A stretch of 64,000 nucleotides of DNA. Source: Sulfuritalea sp. Its GTDB lineage: Bacteria; Pseudomonadota; Gammaproteobacteria; Burkholderiales; Rhodocyclaceae. The notes beneath the pieces are model-generated. The model made no database searches. It worked only from the letters and a program-made list of their open reading frames with translations, and was not told the DNA's origin. The stretch covers positions 106,292 through 170,291 of the forward strand of contig JALHPU010000005.1 in the NCBI GenBank assembly GCA_022842325.1, in the 5' to 3' direction. Both the position numbers and the translations under genes were made by a program. Position 1 is the stretch's first letter. Every line of letters starts with the position of its first letter. Below, piece by piece: positions 32,515-41,478 of the stretch.

Positions 32515-33750
32515 TCAGGCGACGGTCTTTCCTTTGATCGGCGTCACGGTCGCGGCCGTCTGAATCTTGCTGCTGAATTTTCCCCATTCTTTCATCATGC
32601 GACGGCGTTTCTCGAACAGATCACCGCGCCGGTATGCGGCTTCTACCTTGTCGCCGATGGCGTGCGCCAGGGCCATTTCTGCCACGTCACGCGGATAGTT
32701 TGTGCGCTCGCTGCACCAGTCGCGGAAAGTGGAACGGAACCCGTGAGCGGTAATGTCGCTGCGATTCATGCGCCGCAGTACCGCCGTCAGCGTCATGTCG
32801 GAAAGCATATCGCCCTTGGTGTTCGGGAAGATCAGATCACCCGTGCGCGGCAGGGATTCAAGGAGGGTCACGGCCTCGGCATTTAGCGCCGCCCGATGCT
32901 CGCGTTTCATCTTCATGCGACTGGCGGGGATAGTCCACGTCGCATCGGCCAGATCAATCTCGCTCCACAATGCGCCGCGAACTTCACCGGAGCGCGCTGC
33001 CGTGAGAATGGCAAACTCTAGCGCACGAGCGCCCATGCCTTCCTGCTTTCGTAGTTCCACCATGAACGCGCCAAGGTCATCAAAGGGTAGCGCCGGGAAG
33101 TGCGCCCGCTTCTGCACCTTGCCGGGAGCTTGCAGCAAGGTATCGAGATGCCCGCGCCACCGCGCCGGGTTCTCGCCGCTCCGATAGCCACGCACCCGCG
33201 CCCAATCCAGTACCTTTTCGATCCGCCCGCGCAGACGCTTGGCCGTTTCCGTCTTTTCCATCCAGATCGGTTCCAGCACGCGCATGACGTGAGACTGTTC
33301 AATTTCACGCACAAAGATATTGCCGATCACCGGCTCGGCATAGGTCGCCAGCGTGTTGCGCCACTGGTCGCCATGCTTGGCATTCTTCCACTCGGCTTCC
33401 TTGACGGCGATATACGCCTTTGCCGCCTCGCTGAATGTCATTGCCGCCGCACGCTGGGCATAGAGCGCGCTTCGCTTGGCTTTGGCATCCTCGACAGGGT
33501 CTATCCCTTCCTTGATCTTGGCGCGGGCAGCGCGTGCGGCTTCCTTCGCCCCGGCCAGGGTAACGTCAGGGTATCCACCAAGCCCCATGTCCCGGCGTTT
33601 GCCGCCTACCATCGCACGGAGTATCCAAGAGCGGGCGCCTCTGTCTGTGACCTGTAGCGCCAGCCCAGCCACGCCACCGACAGCGTGTAGGCCGGGACTG
33701 TTCAGCCTGCTGACATCCAGCGCCCCGAGTTCCTTTGCCTTGCGTGCCAT
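32515..33750 (-). CDS. P4-type tyrosine integrase of the island
   Basis: 411 residues. N-terminal arm-binding domain of the DUF4102 kind (RSWILRAMVGGKRRDMGLGGYPDVTLAGAKEAA), core-binding domain at about 105-200, and catalytic domain with Arg in LTAARSGEVRGALWSEID, HGFRSTFRDW (His-X2-Arg) and a late LAHAIGDKVEAAYRRGD holding the His and the nucleophilic Tyr. Full length for the family. It reads leftward from the right end; its start lies just inside the right arm-like repeats, so binding there could repress it. Confidence 0.95.
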   Translation of the reverse strand: MARKAKELGALDVSRLNSPGLHAVGGVAGLALQVTDRGARSWILRAMVGGKRRDMGLGGYPDVTLAGAKEAARAARAKIKEGIDPVEDAKAKRSALYAQRAAAMTFSEAAKAYIAVKEAEWKNAKHGDQWRNTLATYAEPVIGNIFVREIEQSHVMRVLEPIWMEKTETAKRLRGRIEKVLDWARVRGYRSGENPARWRGHLDTLLQAPGKVQKRAHFPALPFDDLGAFMVELRKQEGMGARALEFAILTAARSGEVRGALWSEIDLADATWTIPASRMKMKREHRAALNAEAVTLLESLPRTGDLIFPNTKGDMLSDMTLTAVLRRMNRSDITAHGFRSTFRDWCSERTNYPRDVAEMALAHAIGDKVEAAYRRGDLFEKRRRMMKEWGKFSSKIQTAATVTPIKGKTVA

Positions 33751-33758
33751 TTCGTCAC

Positions 33759-33779
33759 CCCATCAATGTACCCATCAAT
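33759..33779 (+). repeat. Right pair of integrase arm-like sites
   Basis: CCCATCAAT at 33759-33767 and 33771-33779, in the same orientation and 12-bp period as the left pair at 23758. They overlap the integrase promoter region. Confidence 0.65.
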
Positions 33780-33910
33780 ATAAATGAGATTAGATGATAC
33801 GGTGCGACATGTCAAGGAAGTGATTTACTAGCCTAACAGCCCAGCAATACAGGGCGATACGCTATGTTGTGATGCTGTTTGAGACGGCTTAATAGTTCTA
33901 CGGAAGCGGA

Positions 33911-33924
33911 CACCCCATCCGCCA
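33911..33924 (+). repeat. attR core
   Basis: CACCCCATCCGCCA, identical to the tRNA-Ser 3' end at 23700-23713; flanks differ from the tRNA on the left side. Confidence 0.85.
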
Positions 33925-33976
33925 GCCAGACAATCGAATTTATTGCAGCGGGCCTTGAGCCACTGAGCCACTGAGC

Positions 33977-33998
33977 CACCGTGTCGCCAGCGCCGACT
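33977..33998 (-). repeat. Dispersed 22-bp repeat, copy 3
   Basis: Minus-strand copy AGTCGGCGCTGGCGACACGG, outside the island, next to attR. Confidence 0.5.
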
Positions 33999-34086
33999 GT
34001 CGAACACGATCGCATTGGCGCCAAAAGACCTGCACGATATCGACACGGGGCCTCGACTCTCAGGTCCGCCGCCCACTGTGCGGGGC

Positions 34087-34614
34087 TCAATCCTGGCGCC
34101 CGACTTGCGCGGCTTTGCCTGGCAACACAGCATTCGCTGAATTCATGTCCGGTAGCGAAACTGCCGACTGGACTCTGCCCTCGCCCTCAAGAAATACAGC
34201 ACCGTCGCGAATCCGCATGCGGCTGGCTCGAACAAGGCCGCCGGGATTCAAATCTCCGCTCGGCAAGGCTGGCTTCGCGCCGGTTCCGGTGATTGATACA
34301 TTGGCGCGCAGACTCGGTTCCAGCCGAAGTTCCGGCGTCTCGCCAAAGTCGGTCGCGGAATCCCGGGCAGAACCCACCACTTCCCGCCCGCGCATGGCAG
34401 GCAGGGACTTCCCGAGCGCCACCGACGGCTGCAACCGCGCCACCTCATCGGAAATCGCTGGCCTTGACACTGGGCGCCAAACGACTGGCCCGCTGGGTGG
34501 CAATAGTCCAAGTATGAGTCCGTGGCGCTCGACATGCTGGGCAAAGCCGCTGTTTGCTACGACCACGCCTGCTGCAACGAATCCCATTCCAAGACGCACC
34601 CGCGGTCCCTCCAT
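34087..34614 (-). CDS. Hypothetical membrane-anchored protein
   Basis: 175 residues from ATG 34614. One N-terminal hydrophobic segment (LGMGFVAAGVVVANSGFA) after a short basic stretch, then a periplasmic polar domain (PAISDEVARLQPSVALGKSLPAMRGREVVGSARDS). The layout resembles small secretion- or pilus-associated proteins such as GspC/PilP, but I see no diagnostic motif. It is on the chromosome, just outside the island. Confidence 0.55.
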   Translation of the reverse strand: MEGPRVRLGMGFVAAGVVVANSGFAQHVERHGLILGLLPPSGPVVWRPVSRPAISDEVARLQPSVALGKSLPAMRGREVVGSARDSATDFGETPELRLEPSLRANVSITGTGAKPALPSGDLNPGGLVRASRMRIRDGAVFLEGEGRVQSAVSLPDMNSANAVLPGKAAQVGRQD

Positions 34615-34670
34615 TTTTATGCCTATCGTATCAGCCGATCCCGGCCGTGTCACAATTCCCAATATGACCG

Positions 34671-35090
34671 CTACTTGAGCATCCACTCGTCGCCGCACTG
34701 GCGACATCGGGCGCGCAGCCAGATGCCGCCGCCGTGATTTTCCAGGACGGGGTCGCCACCGTCCGGCAACGGCGCCGGCCCCGACGACTGGATTTTGAAT
34801 TTGGCGTAGGTTTTGCAGCCCGGGCAAACCGCCTGTTCGCCAAGCCGTTCGGCAATTTCGAGCAACAAGTGGTAGCGCTTCCAGCTATACAAGGTGACGG
34901 CCAGCCCCCCCAGCAGCAACAGTGCGCCCGACCCGCGCGACCCCGGTCCGGCGCCGGCCACCTCGATGCCGCTGACCAGGACGATGACGCCGAGGAACCA
35001 GCTGACCAGCCAGGCATGGCATTCGATCAGCTGTCGCTCATACCAGCGCCGAAAACCGTGTGTCCGGATGCGATCGAGCGAAGCCACCAT
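34671..35090 (-). CDS. Membrane protein with zinc-ribbon
   Basis: 139 residues from ATG 35090. Two transmembrane helices (SWFLGVIVLVSGIEVAGA and GALLLLGGLAVTLYSW) precede a C-terminal CPGC...CRQCG pair separated by about 38 residues, which probably binds zinc. No family recognised. It is divergent from the Bax inhibitor-1 gene. Confidence 0.75.
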   Translation of the reverse strand: MVASLDRIRTHGFRRWYERQLIECHAWLVSWFLGVIVLVSGIEVAGAGPGSRGSGALLLLGGLAVTLYSWKRYHLLLEIAERLGEQAVCPGCKTYAKFKIQSSGPAPLPDGGDPVLENHGGGIWLRARCRQCGDEWMLK

Positions 35091-35213
35091 GCCTCCCGTA
35101 TACCTAGCCGGGTCCAGCTTAGACGCCATCGGCCGCAGGTGCAACCGGATTCCGCCTTCGGCTGCCGCCCTGACCCCAGCAGGTGGAGGCGCCAGTGGGC
35201 AACAATTCGTCGC

Positions 35214-35219
35214 TATAAT
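35214..35219 (+). promoter_or_regulatory. Probable -10 element of the Bax inhibitor-1 gene
   Basis: Consensus TATAAT about 97 bp before the gene start; the -35 region is poor. CAGGAGATAGTCAAAGACC just before the ATG gives the ribosome site. Confidence 0.45.
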
Positions 35220-35315
35220 TTAAGCGCATTTGCTTGGCTCCCGATCGCCTGGAACTTGGCGAACCGACGGTTGTCCAACTTACTGGAGTCCTCTCACAGG
35301 AGATAGTCAAAGACC

Positions 35316-36008
35316 ATGGAAAACGTCCGTACCTACCCGCAAATTGTCACGCCGGACATTGCCCAACGGCAGAATCGTGTTCTGCGCAACACCTACGCCC
35401 TGCTGGCATTGTCGATGGCGCCCACGGTTGCCGGAGCCTTGCTCGGCGTGCAATTGAAGTTCTCCTTCCTCGCCGGCAGCCCGTTCATCGCTTTCTTGCT
35501 CTTCCTCGGCGTGGCGTGGGGCTTCATGTGGGGCATCGAGCGCACCAAGAACAGTGGCATGGGCGTGGCCCTGCTGCTTGGCTTCACCTTCTTCATGGGC
35601 CTGATGCTCTCGCGCATCCTGCAGGCGGCGCTCGGATTCGCCAATGGCGGCACGCTGATCGCCATGGCAGCCGGCGGCACCGGAGCGATTTTCGTCTCCC
35701 TGGCGGCAGTCGCTTCGACCACCAAGCGGGACTTTTCGAATCTCGGCAAGTTCCTGTTTGCCGGCGTGATCCTGTTGCTGGTGGCGATCGTGGCCAACAT
35801 CTTCTTCCAGATTCCCGCCTTGGCCCTGGCGATTTCCGCCATCGCCGTGGTCCTCTTCTCAGCCTACATCCTCTATGACATCAACCGCATCGTCCAGGGC
35901 GGCGAGACCAACTACATCACGGCGACACTGGCCGTCTATCTGGATGTCTACAACGTTTTCGTCAGCCTGCTGCACCTGCTGATGGCCTTTACCGGCGAGC
36001 GCGACTGA
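35316..36008 (+). CDS. Bax inhibitor-1 (YccA/TMBIM) family membrane protein
   Basis: 230 residues with seven hydrophobic segments starting at about 25. LRNTYALLALSMAPTVAGALLGVQL and AYILYDINRIVQGGETNYITATLAVYLDVYNVFVSLLHLL are the family's first and last conserved blocks; the C-terminal Asp residues belong to the pH/calcium-sensing region. The bacterial YccA branch interacts with FtsH. The gene is monocistronic. Confidence 0.92.
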   Translation: MENVRTYPQIVTPDIAQRQNRVLRNTYALLALSMAPTVAGALLGVQLKFSFLAGSPFIAFLLFLGVAWGFMWGIERTKNSGMGVALLLGFTFFMGLMLSRILQAALGFANGGTLIAMAAGGTGAIFVSLAAVASTTKRDFSNLGKFLFAGVILLLVAIVANIFFQIPALALAISAIAVVLFSAYILYDINRIVQGGETNYITATLAVYLDVYNVFVSLLHLLMAFTGERD

Positions 36009-36018
36009 TCAAGCCAGG

Positions 36019-36040
36019 AGTCGGCGCTGGCGACACGGCG
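36019..36040 (+). repeat. Dispersed 22-bp repeat, copy 4
   Basis: Intergenic copy, 11 bp after the Bax inhibitor-1 stop; with the following GCGCGAC it could form a hairpin and act as a terminator. Confidence 0.5.
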
Positions 36041-36092
36041 CGCGACAGACCCAACGGCGACGCAAGTCGCCGTTTTTCGTTTCCGTGGCGGC

Positions 36093-37409
36093 TCAGCGCT
36101 CGAACAAGGCTATCGATTCTAGATGCGAAGTGTGCGGAAACATGTTGGCGATGCCGGCGCCACCCAGGCGATAGCCTTTTTCATGCACCAGGACCGCCGC
36201 ATCGCGCGCCAGCGTGGCCGGACTGCATGAGACATACACAATGCGGCTCGGGCCATTTTCGGCTGGCAAGGCCTTGACAAGCGCCATCGCTCCTTCGCGT
36301 GGCGGATCGATCAGCAGCTTATCGAATGTCCCCAGTGCCGCAAGACTTTCCTCGGTCGCTTCAAACAAGTTGGCGACGGCAAACTCGCAGCGCTCGGCAA
36401 GACCGTTGTGCTCCGCATTCTGCTGCGCCCGCTTGACCAGGGCGGCACTGCCCTCGATGCCGACGACCTGCGCACCGAGTCGTGCAATCGGCAGAGTGAA
36501 ATTGCCGAGGCCGCAGAACATGTCCGCGATCCGCTCGCCGGCCTGCGGCCTGAGCAAGGCCATCGCGCGGCGCACCAGCATGCAATTGACTCCATGATTG
36601 ACCTGGGTGAATTCCGTCGGATGGAACATCAGTTCGAGGCCGAAGTCCGGCAATTCGTAGCTCAGCATCGGCGCATCGAGCGGATGAAACAGGGTGACGG
36701 TATCCAGCCCCTTGGACTGCAAATACCAGATGATCTGGTGCCGGTCAGCGAACTGCCGCAACAGGTCCAGATCATCAGGCGTCAGCGGCTCCAGATGACG
36801 CAGCAACAGCACCGTGTGCGAACCGCCCACCGCGACCTCGATCTGCGGCATGCGGTCCGGCCGGGACATGCTTTCAACCAGACTCTTGAGCGGCGGTATC
36901 AACGCCGAAGCCGACGCCGGCAACACGGCACAGGAATCCATCACGGCCACATAGCTGCTGTGCTTTTCGCGAAAGCCGACTAATGCACCACCCTTGCTTG
37001 CGACATAGCGCACCGACAGGCGAGCCCGCGTGCGGTAAGCCCACCCGGTACCGGCGATCGGCGGAAACATCTGTTCCGGCTTCAGTCGCGCGATATGCCA
37101 CAGCGCATCTTCGAGCACGCGCTGCTTGGCGGCAGTCTGCCCGGCCAGATGCAGATGCTGCATCGAACAGCCGCCACAGGTACCGAAATGCGGGCAGGGC
37201 GGCGCCACCCGCTGACTCGATGCGCGCAGCACACGTGAGGTGTGGGCCTTTTCGTAACTCGGCTTGCGCCGGTAGCTGGCGTAGTCCACCAACTCACCAG
37301 GCAGCGCGCCTTCAATGAAAATCGCCTTGCCCTCGACATGCGCCACCCCGCGCCCTTCGTGATTCAGTGATTCGATGTGTGCAAGAGGCATGGCGACGTC
37401 GGGATCCAT
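36093..37409 (-). CDS. rlmD: 23S rRNA (uracil-1939 C5) methyltransferase
   Basis: 438 residues. N-terminal TRAM domain ([30 protein letters not shown]), a [4Fe-4S] cluster site [18 protein letters not shown]-binding [26 protein letters not shown], catalytic [17 protein letters not shown] and [12 protein letters not shown] with the nucleophilic Cys. It methylates U1939 of 23S rRNA with SAM. Full length. The ATG lies next to a perfect palindrome at 37421-37438. Confidence 0.95.
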   Translation of the reverse strand: MDPDVAMPLAHIESLNHEGRGVAHVEGKAIFIEGALPGELVDYASYRRKPSYEKAHTSRVLRASSQRVAPPCPHFGTCGGCSMQHLHLAGQTAAKQRVLEDALWHIARLKPEQMFPPIAGTGWAYRTRARLSVRYVASKGGALVGFREKHSSYVAVMDSCAVLPASASALIPPLKSLVESMSRPDRMPQIEVAVGGSHTVLLLRHLEPLTPDDLDLLRQFADRHQIIWYLQSKGLDTVTLFHPLDAPMLSYELPDFGLELMFHPTEFTQVNHGVNCMLVRRAMALLRPQAGERIADMFCGLGNFTLPIARLGAQVVGIEGSAALVKRAQQNAEHNGLAERCEFAVANLFEATEESLAALGTFDKLLIDPPREGAMALVKALPAENGPSRIVYVSCSPATLARDAAVLVHEKGYRLGGAGIANMFPHTSHLESIALFER

Positions 37410-37420
37410 TCTGCAAAAGG

Positions 37421-37438
37421 GGCCGATTATAATCGGCC
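37421..37438. promoter_or_regulatory. 18-bp perfect palindrome with TATAAT on both strands
   Basis: GGCCGATTATAATCGGCC lies between divergent rlmD and the DUF7931-like gene. The centre TTATAA gives TATAAT on both strands, 12 bp from the rlmD start. A shared promoter or operator is likely. Confidence 0.5.
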
Positions 37439-37547
37439 TGCACAGCGCGATCGTGGCGTTCCGCCGGCAGAAAATCGTCCGGGCATTCCGTCCTCAAACC
37501 TTTGCTGCGCCAGCTTGGCGGAGCAACAGAAGCGAGTACCCTCAATC

Positions 37548-38030
37548 ATGAGTTCCCACTACCAGTTGCTGACCGGCGAAGCCGAGTATCGTGAGGCCTG
37601 CGATAGGATCCTGGGCCTGGCGCAGCGCGAGATCATGATTTTTGATCGTGAACTTCTCGCCCTGCGGCCCAACGAAAAGGCCCGCCTCGACATTCTCACC
37701 GGTTTTCTGCAAGGCGACGGACCGCACCGGATCCGCATGGTGCTGCACAATCCGGAGCCGCTGATGCGGGGGGCGCCGCGCCTCGTTCAGCTCATCGCGC
37801 GCTTTTCACATGCGATCGAGATACGGCAAAGCCCCGATAACCTGCGTCACCTTGCGGATACTCATGTACTTGCCGACGAAAATCATGGGCTGCGGCGTTT
37901 CCAGTACGATCAGCCACGCAGCGCGCTGATTCTCGACGATCCAGCCTACCTGAGCCCCTGGCGACAGCGTTTCGAGGAATTGTGGGAGCTTTCCCAGCCC
38001 TGCCTGAGCTTGAATACAACCGGCTTATGA
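37548..38030 (+). CDS. DUF7931-like protein
   Basis: 160 residues from ATG 37548; the frame upstream covers the rlmD promoter. It resembles the phospholipase-D-like fold (EIMIFDRELLALRPNEKARLDILTGFL, THVLADENHGLRRFQYDQPRSALILDDPAYLSPWRQRFEELWELS) but has no HKD motif, so it is probably not a phosphodiesterase. The name is from memory of the family. The role is unknown. Confidence 0.7.
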   Translation: MSSHYQLLTGEAEYREACDRILGLAQREIMIFDRELLALRPNEKARLDILTGFLQGDGPHRIRMVLHNPEPLMRGAPRLVQLIARFSHAIEIRQSPDNLRHLADTHVLADENHGLRRFQYDQPRSALILDDPAYLSPWRQRFEELWELSQPCLSLNTTGL

Positions 38031-38170
38031 GCGCGCACGATCACTTTATGAAATGTTGTGGCGCAACACCAAGTGTATTTGGCATGATAAAATTATTAGT
38101 TGATTGTGGTGAGAACATCGCGATCAACCAATTGGCCAAGTAACTCCATAACGTTAAGGAAATCATCAAC

Positions 38171-38476
38171 ATGAAGCAATCTCTCCTCGTCGCCGCCCTC
38201 CTCGCCCTGGCTGTGTCCGCTTGTGGCAAAACCGAAGCCCCGAAGCCCGCCGAAGCCCCCAAGGTTGAAGCTCCGAAGCCCGCTGATACCGCTGCCGCTG
38301 CCGCTGCCGCTGCTGCTCCGGCCGCTGCTGCCGCTGCTGCCCCGGCCGCTGCTGCCGCTGCTGCTCCGGCCGCTGCTGCTGCTGCTGCTCCGGCCGCTGC
38401 CGCTGCCGCTGCTCCGGCTGCCGCTGCCGCCGCTGCTCCGGCTGCTGCCGCTGCTGCCGACGCTGCAAAGAAGTAA
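38171..38476 (+). CDS. Alanine-rich lipoprotein with octapeptide repeats
   Basis: 101 residues. Signal MKQSLLVAALLALAVSAC has lipobox VSAC. Then KPAEAPKVEAPKP, followed by a chain of Ala with single Pro every eighth residue (seven Ala and one Pro, about six times) and DAAKK at the end. The DNA is a mix of GCT and GCC codons, so it is not a pure nucleotide repeat. It could be an extended or helical surface spacer; nothing suggests catalysis. An unusually strong terminator follows. Confidence 0.8.
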   Translation: MKQSLLVAALLALAVSACGKTEAPKPAEAPKVEAPKPADTAAAAAAAAAPAAAAAAAPAAAAAAAPAAAAAAAPAAAAAAAPAAAAAAAPAAAAAADAAKK

Positions 38477-38499
38477 ATCTTCACCTGCCTCCGGGCAAG

Positions 38500-38528
38500 A
38501 AAAAGCCAGCCTGCGGGCTGGCTTTTTT
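38500..38528. terminator. Bidirectional terminator
   Basis: AGCCAGCC/GGCTGGCT (38504-38523) flanked by an A-run and TTTTTT. It serves the lipoprotein on the plus strand and the MBL-fold gene (38554-39315) on the minus strand. Confidence 0.9.
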
Positions 38529-38553
38529 GTTTCTGTGTCGCGACGGTCAGTGA

Positions 38554-39315
38554 TCAAATCTCACGCCAGGGAAACCCGTCATCCTGTGTCGCGATCCCGA
38601 TCCAGTCCTGTGCGCATCCCAGCACTGACGACAAGGCTGCCCGGGCAAGCGCCGGCGAGTTATTTTCTTCCGAAAGATGGGCGGCGACCACGTGCTGCAG
38701 TTTTGCGCCCCCTACCTGCGACAACAGCGAGGCCGCGGCGGCATTGTCAAGATGGCCCCAGAGGCCGCCGATCCGCCGCTTCAAGGCCTGCGGATAGCGC
38801 CCTTGCTCCAGCATCGCGACATCGTGATTGCATTCCAGTACCAAGGCATCGCACTCATCCAACATGGCGATCATGTGCGGCGTGACATGGCCCGCATCAG
38901 TCAATACGCCGAGGCGCCGTGCGCCGTCGGCAAGGATGAACTGCACCGGCTCGCGTGCGTCGTGCGGCACCGGGAACGGCTGCACGCTGACATCGCCGAC
39001 TGAAAACACATCATGGCTGTCGATGATCGTAATTCGCGCATCGATGTCGGTATCGCGAGACGCCGCCAGTGTGCCATGGGTAAGCACTACCGACCAGCCG
39101 AAGCGCCGCGCACAGGCAAAGGCGCCACCGATGTGATCGGAGTGTTCATGCGTGACCAGAACCGCATCGACATCGTCGGCAGTCAAGCCCAATCGCTCCA
39201 GCCGCCGCGACATTTCGCGCGGCCCGAACCCCGCGTCGATCAGTATGCAAGTGCTTCCGGCTTCAACCAGCAAGGCATTGCCCTTGCTGCCGCTGCCGAG
39301 CGAAGCGAAACGCAC
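38554..39315 (-). CDS. MBL-fold metallohydrolase (YycJ/VicX-like)
   Basis: 253 residues. THEHSDHIGG (HXHXDH), SLGSGSKGNALLVEAGSTCILIDAGFG at the N-terminus and VLECNHD plus VVAAHLSEENN in the C-terminal half are typical of the YycJ/WalJ group of metallo-beta-lactamase-fold nucleases or hydrolases. It is cytoplasmic. It follows bamC by 10 bp in the dapA-bamC operon, a common betaproteobacterial order. Confidence 0.9.
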   Translation of the reverse strand: MRFASLGSGSKGNALLVEAGSTCILIDAGFGPREMSRRLERLGLTADDVDAVLVTHEHSDHIGGAFACARRFGWSVVLTHGTLAASRDTDIDARITIIDSHDVFSVGDVSVQPFPVPHDAREPVQFILADGARRLGVLTDAGHVTPHMIAMLDECDALVLECNHDVAMLEQGRYPQALKRRIGGLWGHLDNAAAASLLSQVGGAKLQHVVAAHLSEENNSPALARAALSSVLGCAQDWIGIATQDDGFPWREI

Positions 39316-39325
39316 CCGGCCCGGC

Positions 39326-40474
39326 CTACTTCAATTGCTCGTGCAGCAGTCCGAGGATGCGCCGGGAAGTATCCGAGCGATCGGCACCCCCTTCGCGGGT
39401 CAATACCTGCACATTGGTGGATTCGCCGGCGGCCTTGAGGTGAATGCGGTACTGGGCCTGACTCGGCTTGTCGGCGGCCCCGCCCTTCCAGAACATCAGC
39501 TTGGACAATAAGCCCTTGTCGTCGTCCTTTTTCTTGCTGTCGGCATCCGGGTCGACATAGCGCACGAAATACAGTCCCTGCGCCCGATCGCGGTCTTCCA
39601 CGGTGAATCCGACGCGGTCCAGCGCCAGCCCGACACGGCGCCAGGCGCGATCGAAGGGCTCTTCCAGCATCAGGGCGCCCGCGCCATCCGTCGCCCGGGA
39701 AAGCTTGGCACGTTCCTGCCTCGACTCGGCGGAAACCATCGTCTTGGCACGTGATTCCTCGACGCCCAGTCGCACCATCAGGCGCCGCAGCATCTCAGCT
39801 TCCAGTTCCGGATCGGCCGGACGCGGTTGCCACTTGGTCTCGCTCTTGCCCTCGTTGATATAGGTCTCATACATGCCGCGATGACTGATGTAGATCTCGA
39901 CGGTCCCGGGTTCAGCGCCCTTCTCCAGACGGGTACGGAACTTGTCGCGTTCGGCCGTGGAATACAGGCTGTCGAATACCTTGCCGATGCTGCCGCGAAT
40001 GATGTCCTGCGGAATCTTGGCGCGATTCTCGGCCCAATCGGTTTCCATGATGCCGGCTTCAGGCACTTCCACGTTGACCAGAAATCCCAGCTCCTGCCAG
40101 AATTCCTTGACACCGGGCCAAAGTTTCTCCGGAGCGCCGTTGACGACCAGCCAGCGTTGCGTACCGGAACGCTCGACGCGCATCTTGTCCACCTGCGGCA
40201 GCAGATCCTGGGCCGTCGTGGTACGCGCCTGCCCGGCGCGTTCGCTGGAATAGGCCGAATACGTGGCAGACCCCTTGCTGGCGGAAACATCCGGCACCGC
40301 ATAGCGCTCATCGCGGCTTTGCTGGGTCAGGTCAGGTGGAATCTCGAGCGGCGGCAGTTTACCGGCAGACTTGTACTCGATTTTTTTGGATTCGGGCAGG
40401 ATGTTGCCGCTACAGCCGGCAAGCAAGCCGATCAGCAGCAGCGGTAACGACAGGAAGGAAAAGGAGCGCTTCAT
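39326..40474 (-). CDS. bamC: Outer-membrane assembly lipoprotein BamC
   Basis: 382 residues. Signal with lipobox LAGC (residue 21). N-terminal unstructured part (KLPPLEIPPDLTQ, the BamD-binding segment) and two helix-grip domains (about 95-215 and 255-382: LMLEEPFDRAWRRVGLALDRVGFTVEDRDRAQGLYFVRY). BamC is a lipoprotein of the barrel assembly machine. It lies between dapA (18 bp upstream) and the MBL gene. Confidence 0.93.
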   Translation of the reverse strand: MKRSFSFLSLPLLLIGLLAGCSGNILPESKKIEYKSAGKLPPLEIPPDLTQQSRDERYAVPDVSASKGSATYSAYSSERAGQARTTTAQDLLPQVDKMRVERSGTQRWLVVNGAPEKLWPGVKEFWQELGFLVNVEVPEAGIMETDWAENRAKIPQDIIRGSIGKVFDSLYSTAERDKFRTRLEKGAEPGTVEIYISHRGMYETYINEGKSETKWQPRPADPELEAEMLRRLMVRLGVEESRAKTMVSAESRQERAKLSRATDGAGALMLEEPFDRAWRRVGLALDRVGFTVEDRDRAQGLYFVRYVDPDADSKKKDDDKGLLSKLMFWKGGAADKPSQAQYRIHLKAAGESTNVQVLTREGGADRSDTSRRILGLLHEQLK

Positions 40475-40492
40475 TGAATATTGGTTTCCTGG

Positions 40493-41377
40493 TCAGAGAG
40501 TGATGTCGGCTTCACGCATGGCAACGCGCAGGCGCTCATGAAATTCCGGCGCGAATGGCGTCATCGGCAGGCGTATGCCGCCGCCGATCAGTTTCATCTG
40601 CTGCACCGCCCACTTCACCGGAATCGGATTGGCTTCAAGGAACAGATTGCGATGCAGGCCCAGCAGGCGGAAATTGGCTGCCCGTGCGGTCGCCAGATCG
40701 CCGGCGATTGCCGCCGCACACATCTGGTGCATCAAGCGCGGCGCGACGTTCGCGGTAACGGAGATGGAGCCCTTGCCGCCCAGCAGCATCAGCGCGATGG
40801 CCGTGGCATCGTCGCCGCTATACACGCTGAAGCCTGCCGGCGCGCGCTTCAGCAAATCGGAACCGCGCTCGATATTGCCGGTAGCATCCTTGATGCCGAC
40901 GATACCCGGCACCTGCGCCAGTCGCAGGGTCGTCTCGTTCGCCAAATCAGCGACGGTACGCCCCGGCACGTTGTAGAGGATCAGCGGCAGATCGACCGCG
41001 TCGGCGATTGCCTTGAAGTGCCGAAACAGTCCCTCCTGCGTCGGCTTGTTGTAGTAGGGCACAACCGACAAGTGTGCATCTGCGCCGGCCTGCCGCGCAA
41101 ACTTCGCCAGCTCGATTGCCTCCGCCGTCGAGTTTGCCCCGGTACCCGCAATCACCGGAATGCGTCCGGCGACGTGCTGCACCGTCGTTTCGATCAGCGC
41201 GCAATGCTCGTCGTAACTGACGGTTGGAGACTCGCCCGTGGTACCGACGATCACGACACCATCGGTGCCCTCGCCGATGTGCCAATCGAGCAGGCGCCGC
41301 AATCCGGGCAGATCGAGCGAGCCGTCGTCCTGCATCGGCGTGAGTATCGCGGGAATGGAACCCTGTATGGTCTTCAT
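40493..41377 (-). CDS. dapA: 4-hydroxy-tetrahydrodipicolinate synthase
   Basis: 294 residues, full length. [55 protein letters not shown] and [12 protein letters not shown] (Schiff-base lysine) are all present. It condenses pyruvate with aspartate semialdehyde for lysine and peptidoglycan synthesis. First gene of the dapA-bamC-MBL operon. Confidence 0.97.
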   Translation of the reverse strand: MKTIQGSIPAILTPMQDDGSLDLPGLRRLLDWHIGEGTDGVVIVGTTGESPTVSYDEHCALIETTVQHVAGRIPVIAGTGANSTAEAIELAKFARQAGADAHLSVVPYYNKPTQEGLFRHFKAIADAVDLPLILYNVPGRTVADLANETTLRLAQVPGIVGIKDATGNIERGSDLLKRAPAGFSVYSGDDATAIALMLLGGKGSISVTANVAPRLMHQMCAAAIAGDLATARAANFRLLGLHRNLFLEANPIPVKWAVQQMKLIGGGIRLPMTPFAPEFHERLRVAMREADITL

Positions 41378-41478
41378 GAACGTATCCAGAACTGAATGCC
41401 GAATCCGGCAGCCACGCCAGAGGCGAAAGAAATGATTTTAACTGATCGCCAAGCTGCGGCGCACTCGGCAAAACCAGC

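Larger units (their letters stand above)
23700..33924. mobile_element. Integrated genomic island at tRNA-Ser(UGA)
   Basis: A 10.2-kb element between the 14-bp direct repeats CACCCCATCCGCCA at 23700-23713 (tRNA 3' end) and 33911-33924. It carries a P4-type tyrosine integrase at the right end, an AlpA-like regulator and an O/DnaC-like replication module at the left end, and cargo of mostly unknown genes including a HEPN pair. No relaxase, capsid, portal or terminase gene is present, so it is neither a full prophage nor a self-conjugating element. A satellite or a decayed prophage are both possible. Codon usage and AT content of the cargo (28-30 kb) differ from the flanks. Confidence 0.85.
33780..34086. 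other. Island right boundary, no gene
   Basis: Contains attR, a run of GCCACTGAGCCACTGAGCCACC (33958-33979, a triplicated GAGCCAC/T) and a dispersed-repeat copy. No supported coding frame. Confidence 0.5.

Noticed and set aside
38041..38484. Minus-strand frames rich in Ala-Gly or Arg-Gln across the Ala/Pro lipoprotein gene
   Set aside because: They are by-products of the GC-rich codon repeat; only the plus-strand frame has a lipoprotein signal and terminator.
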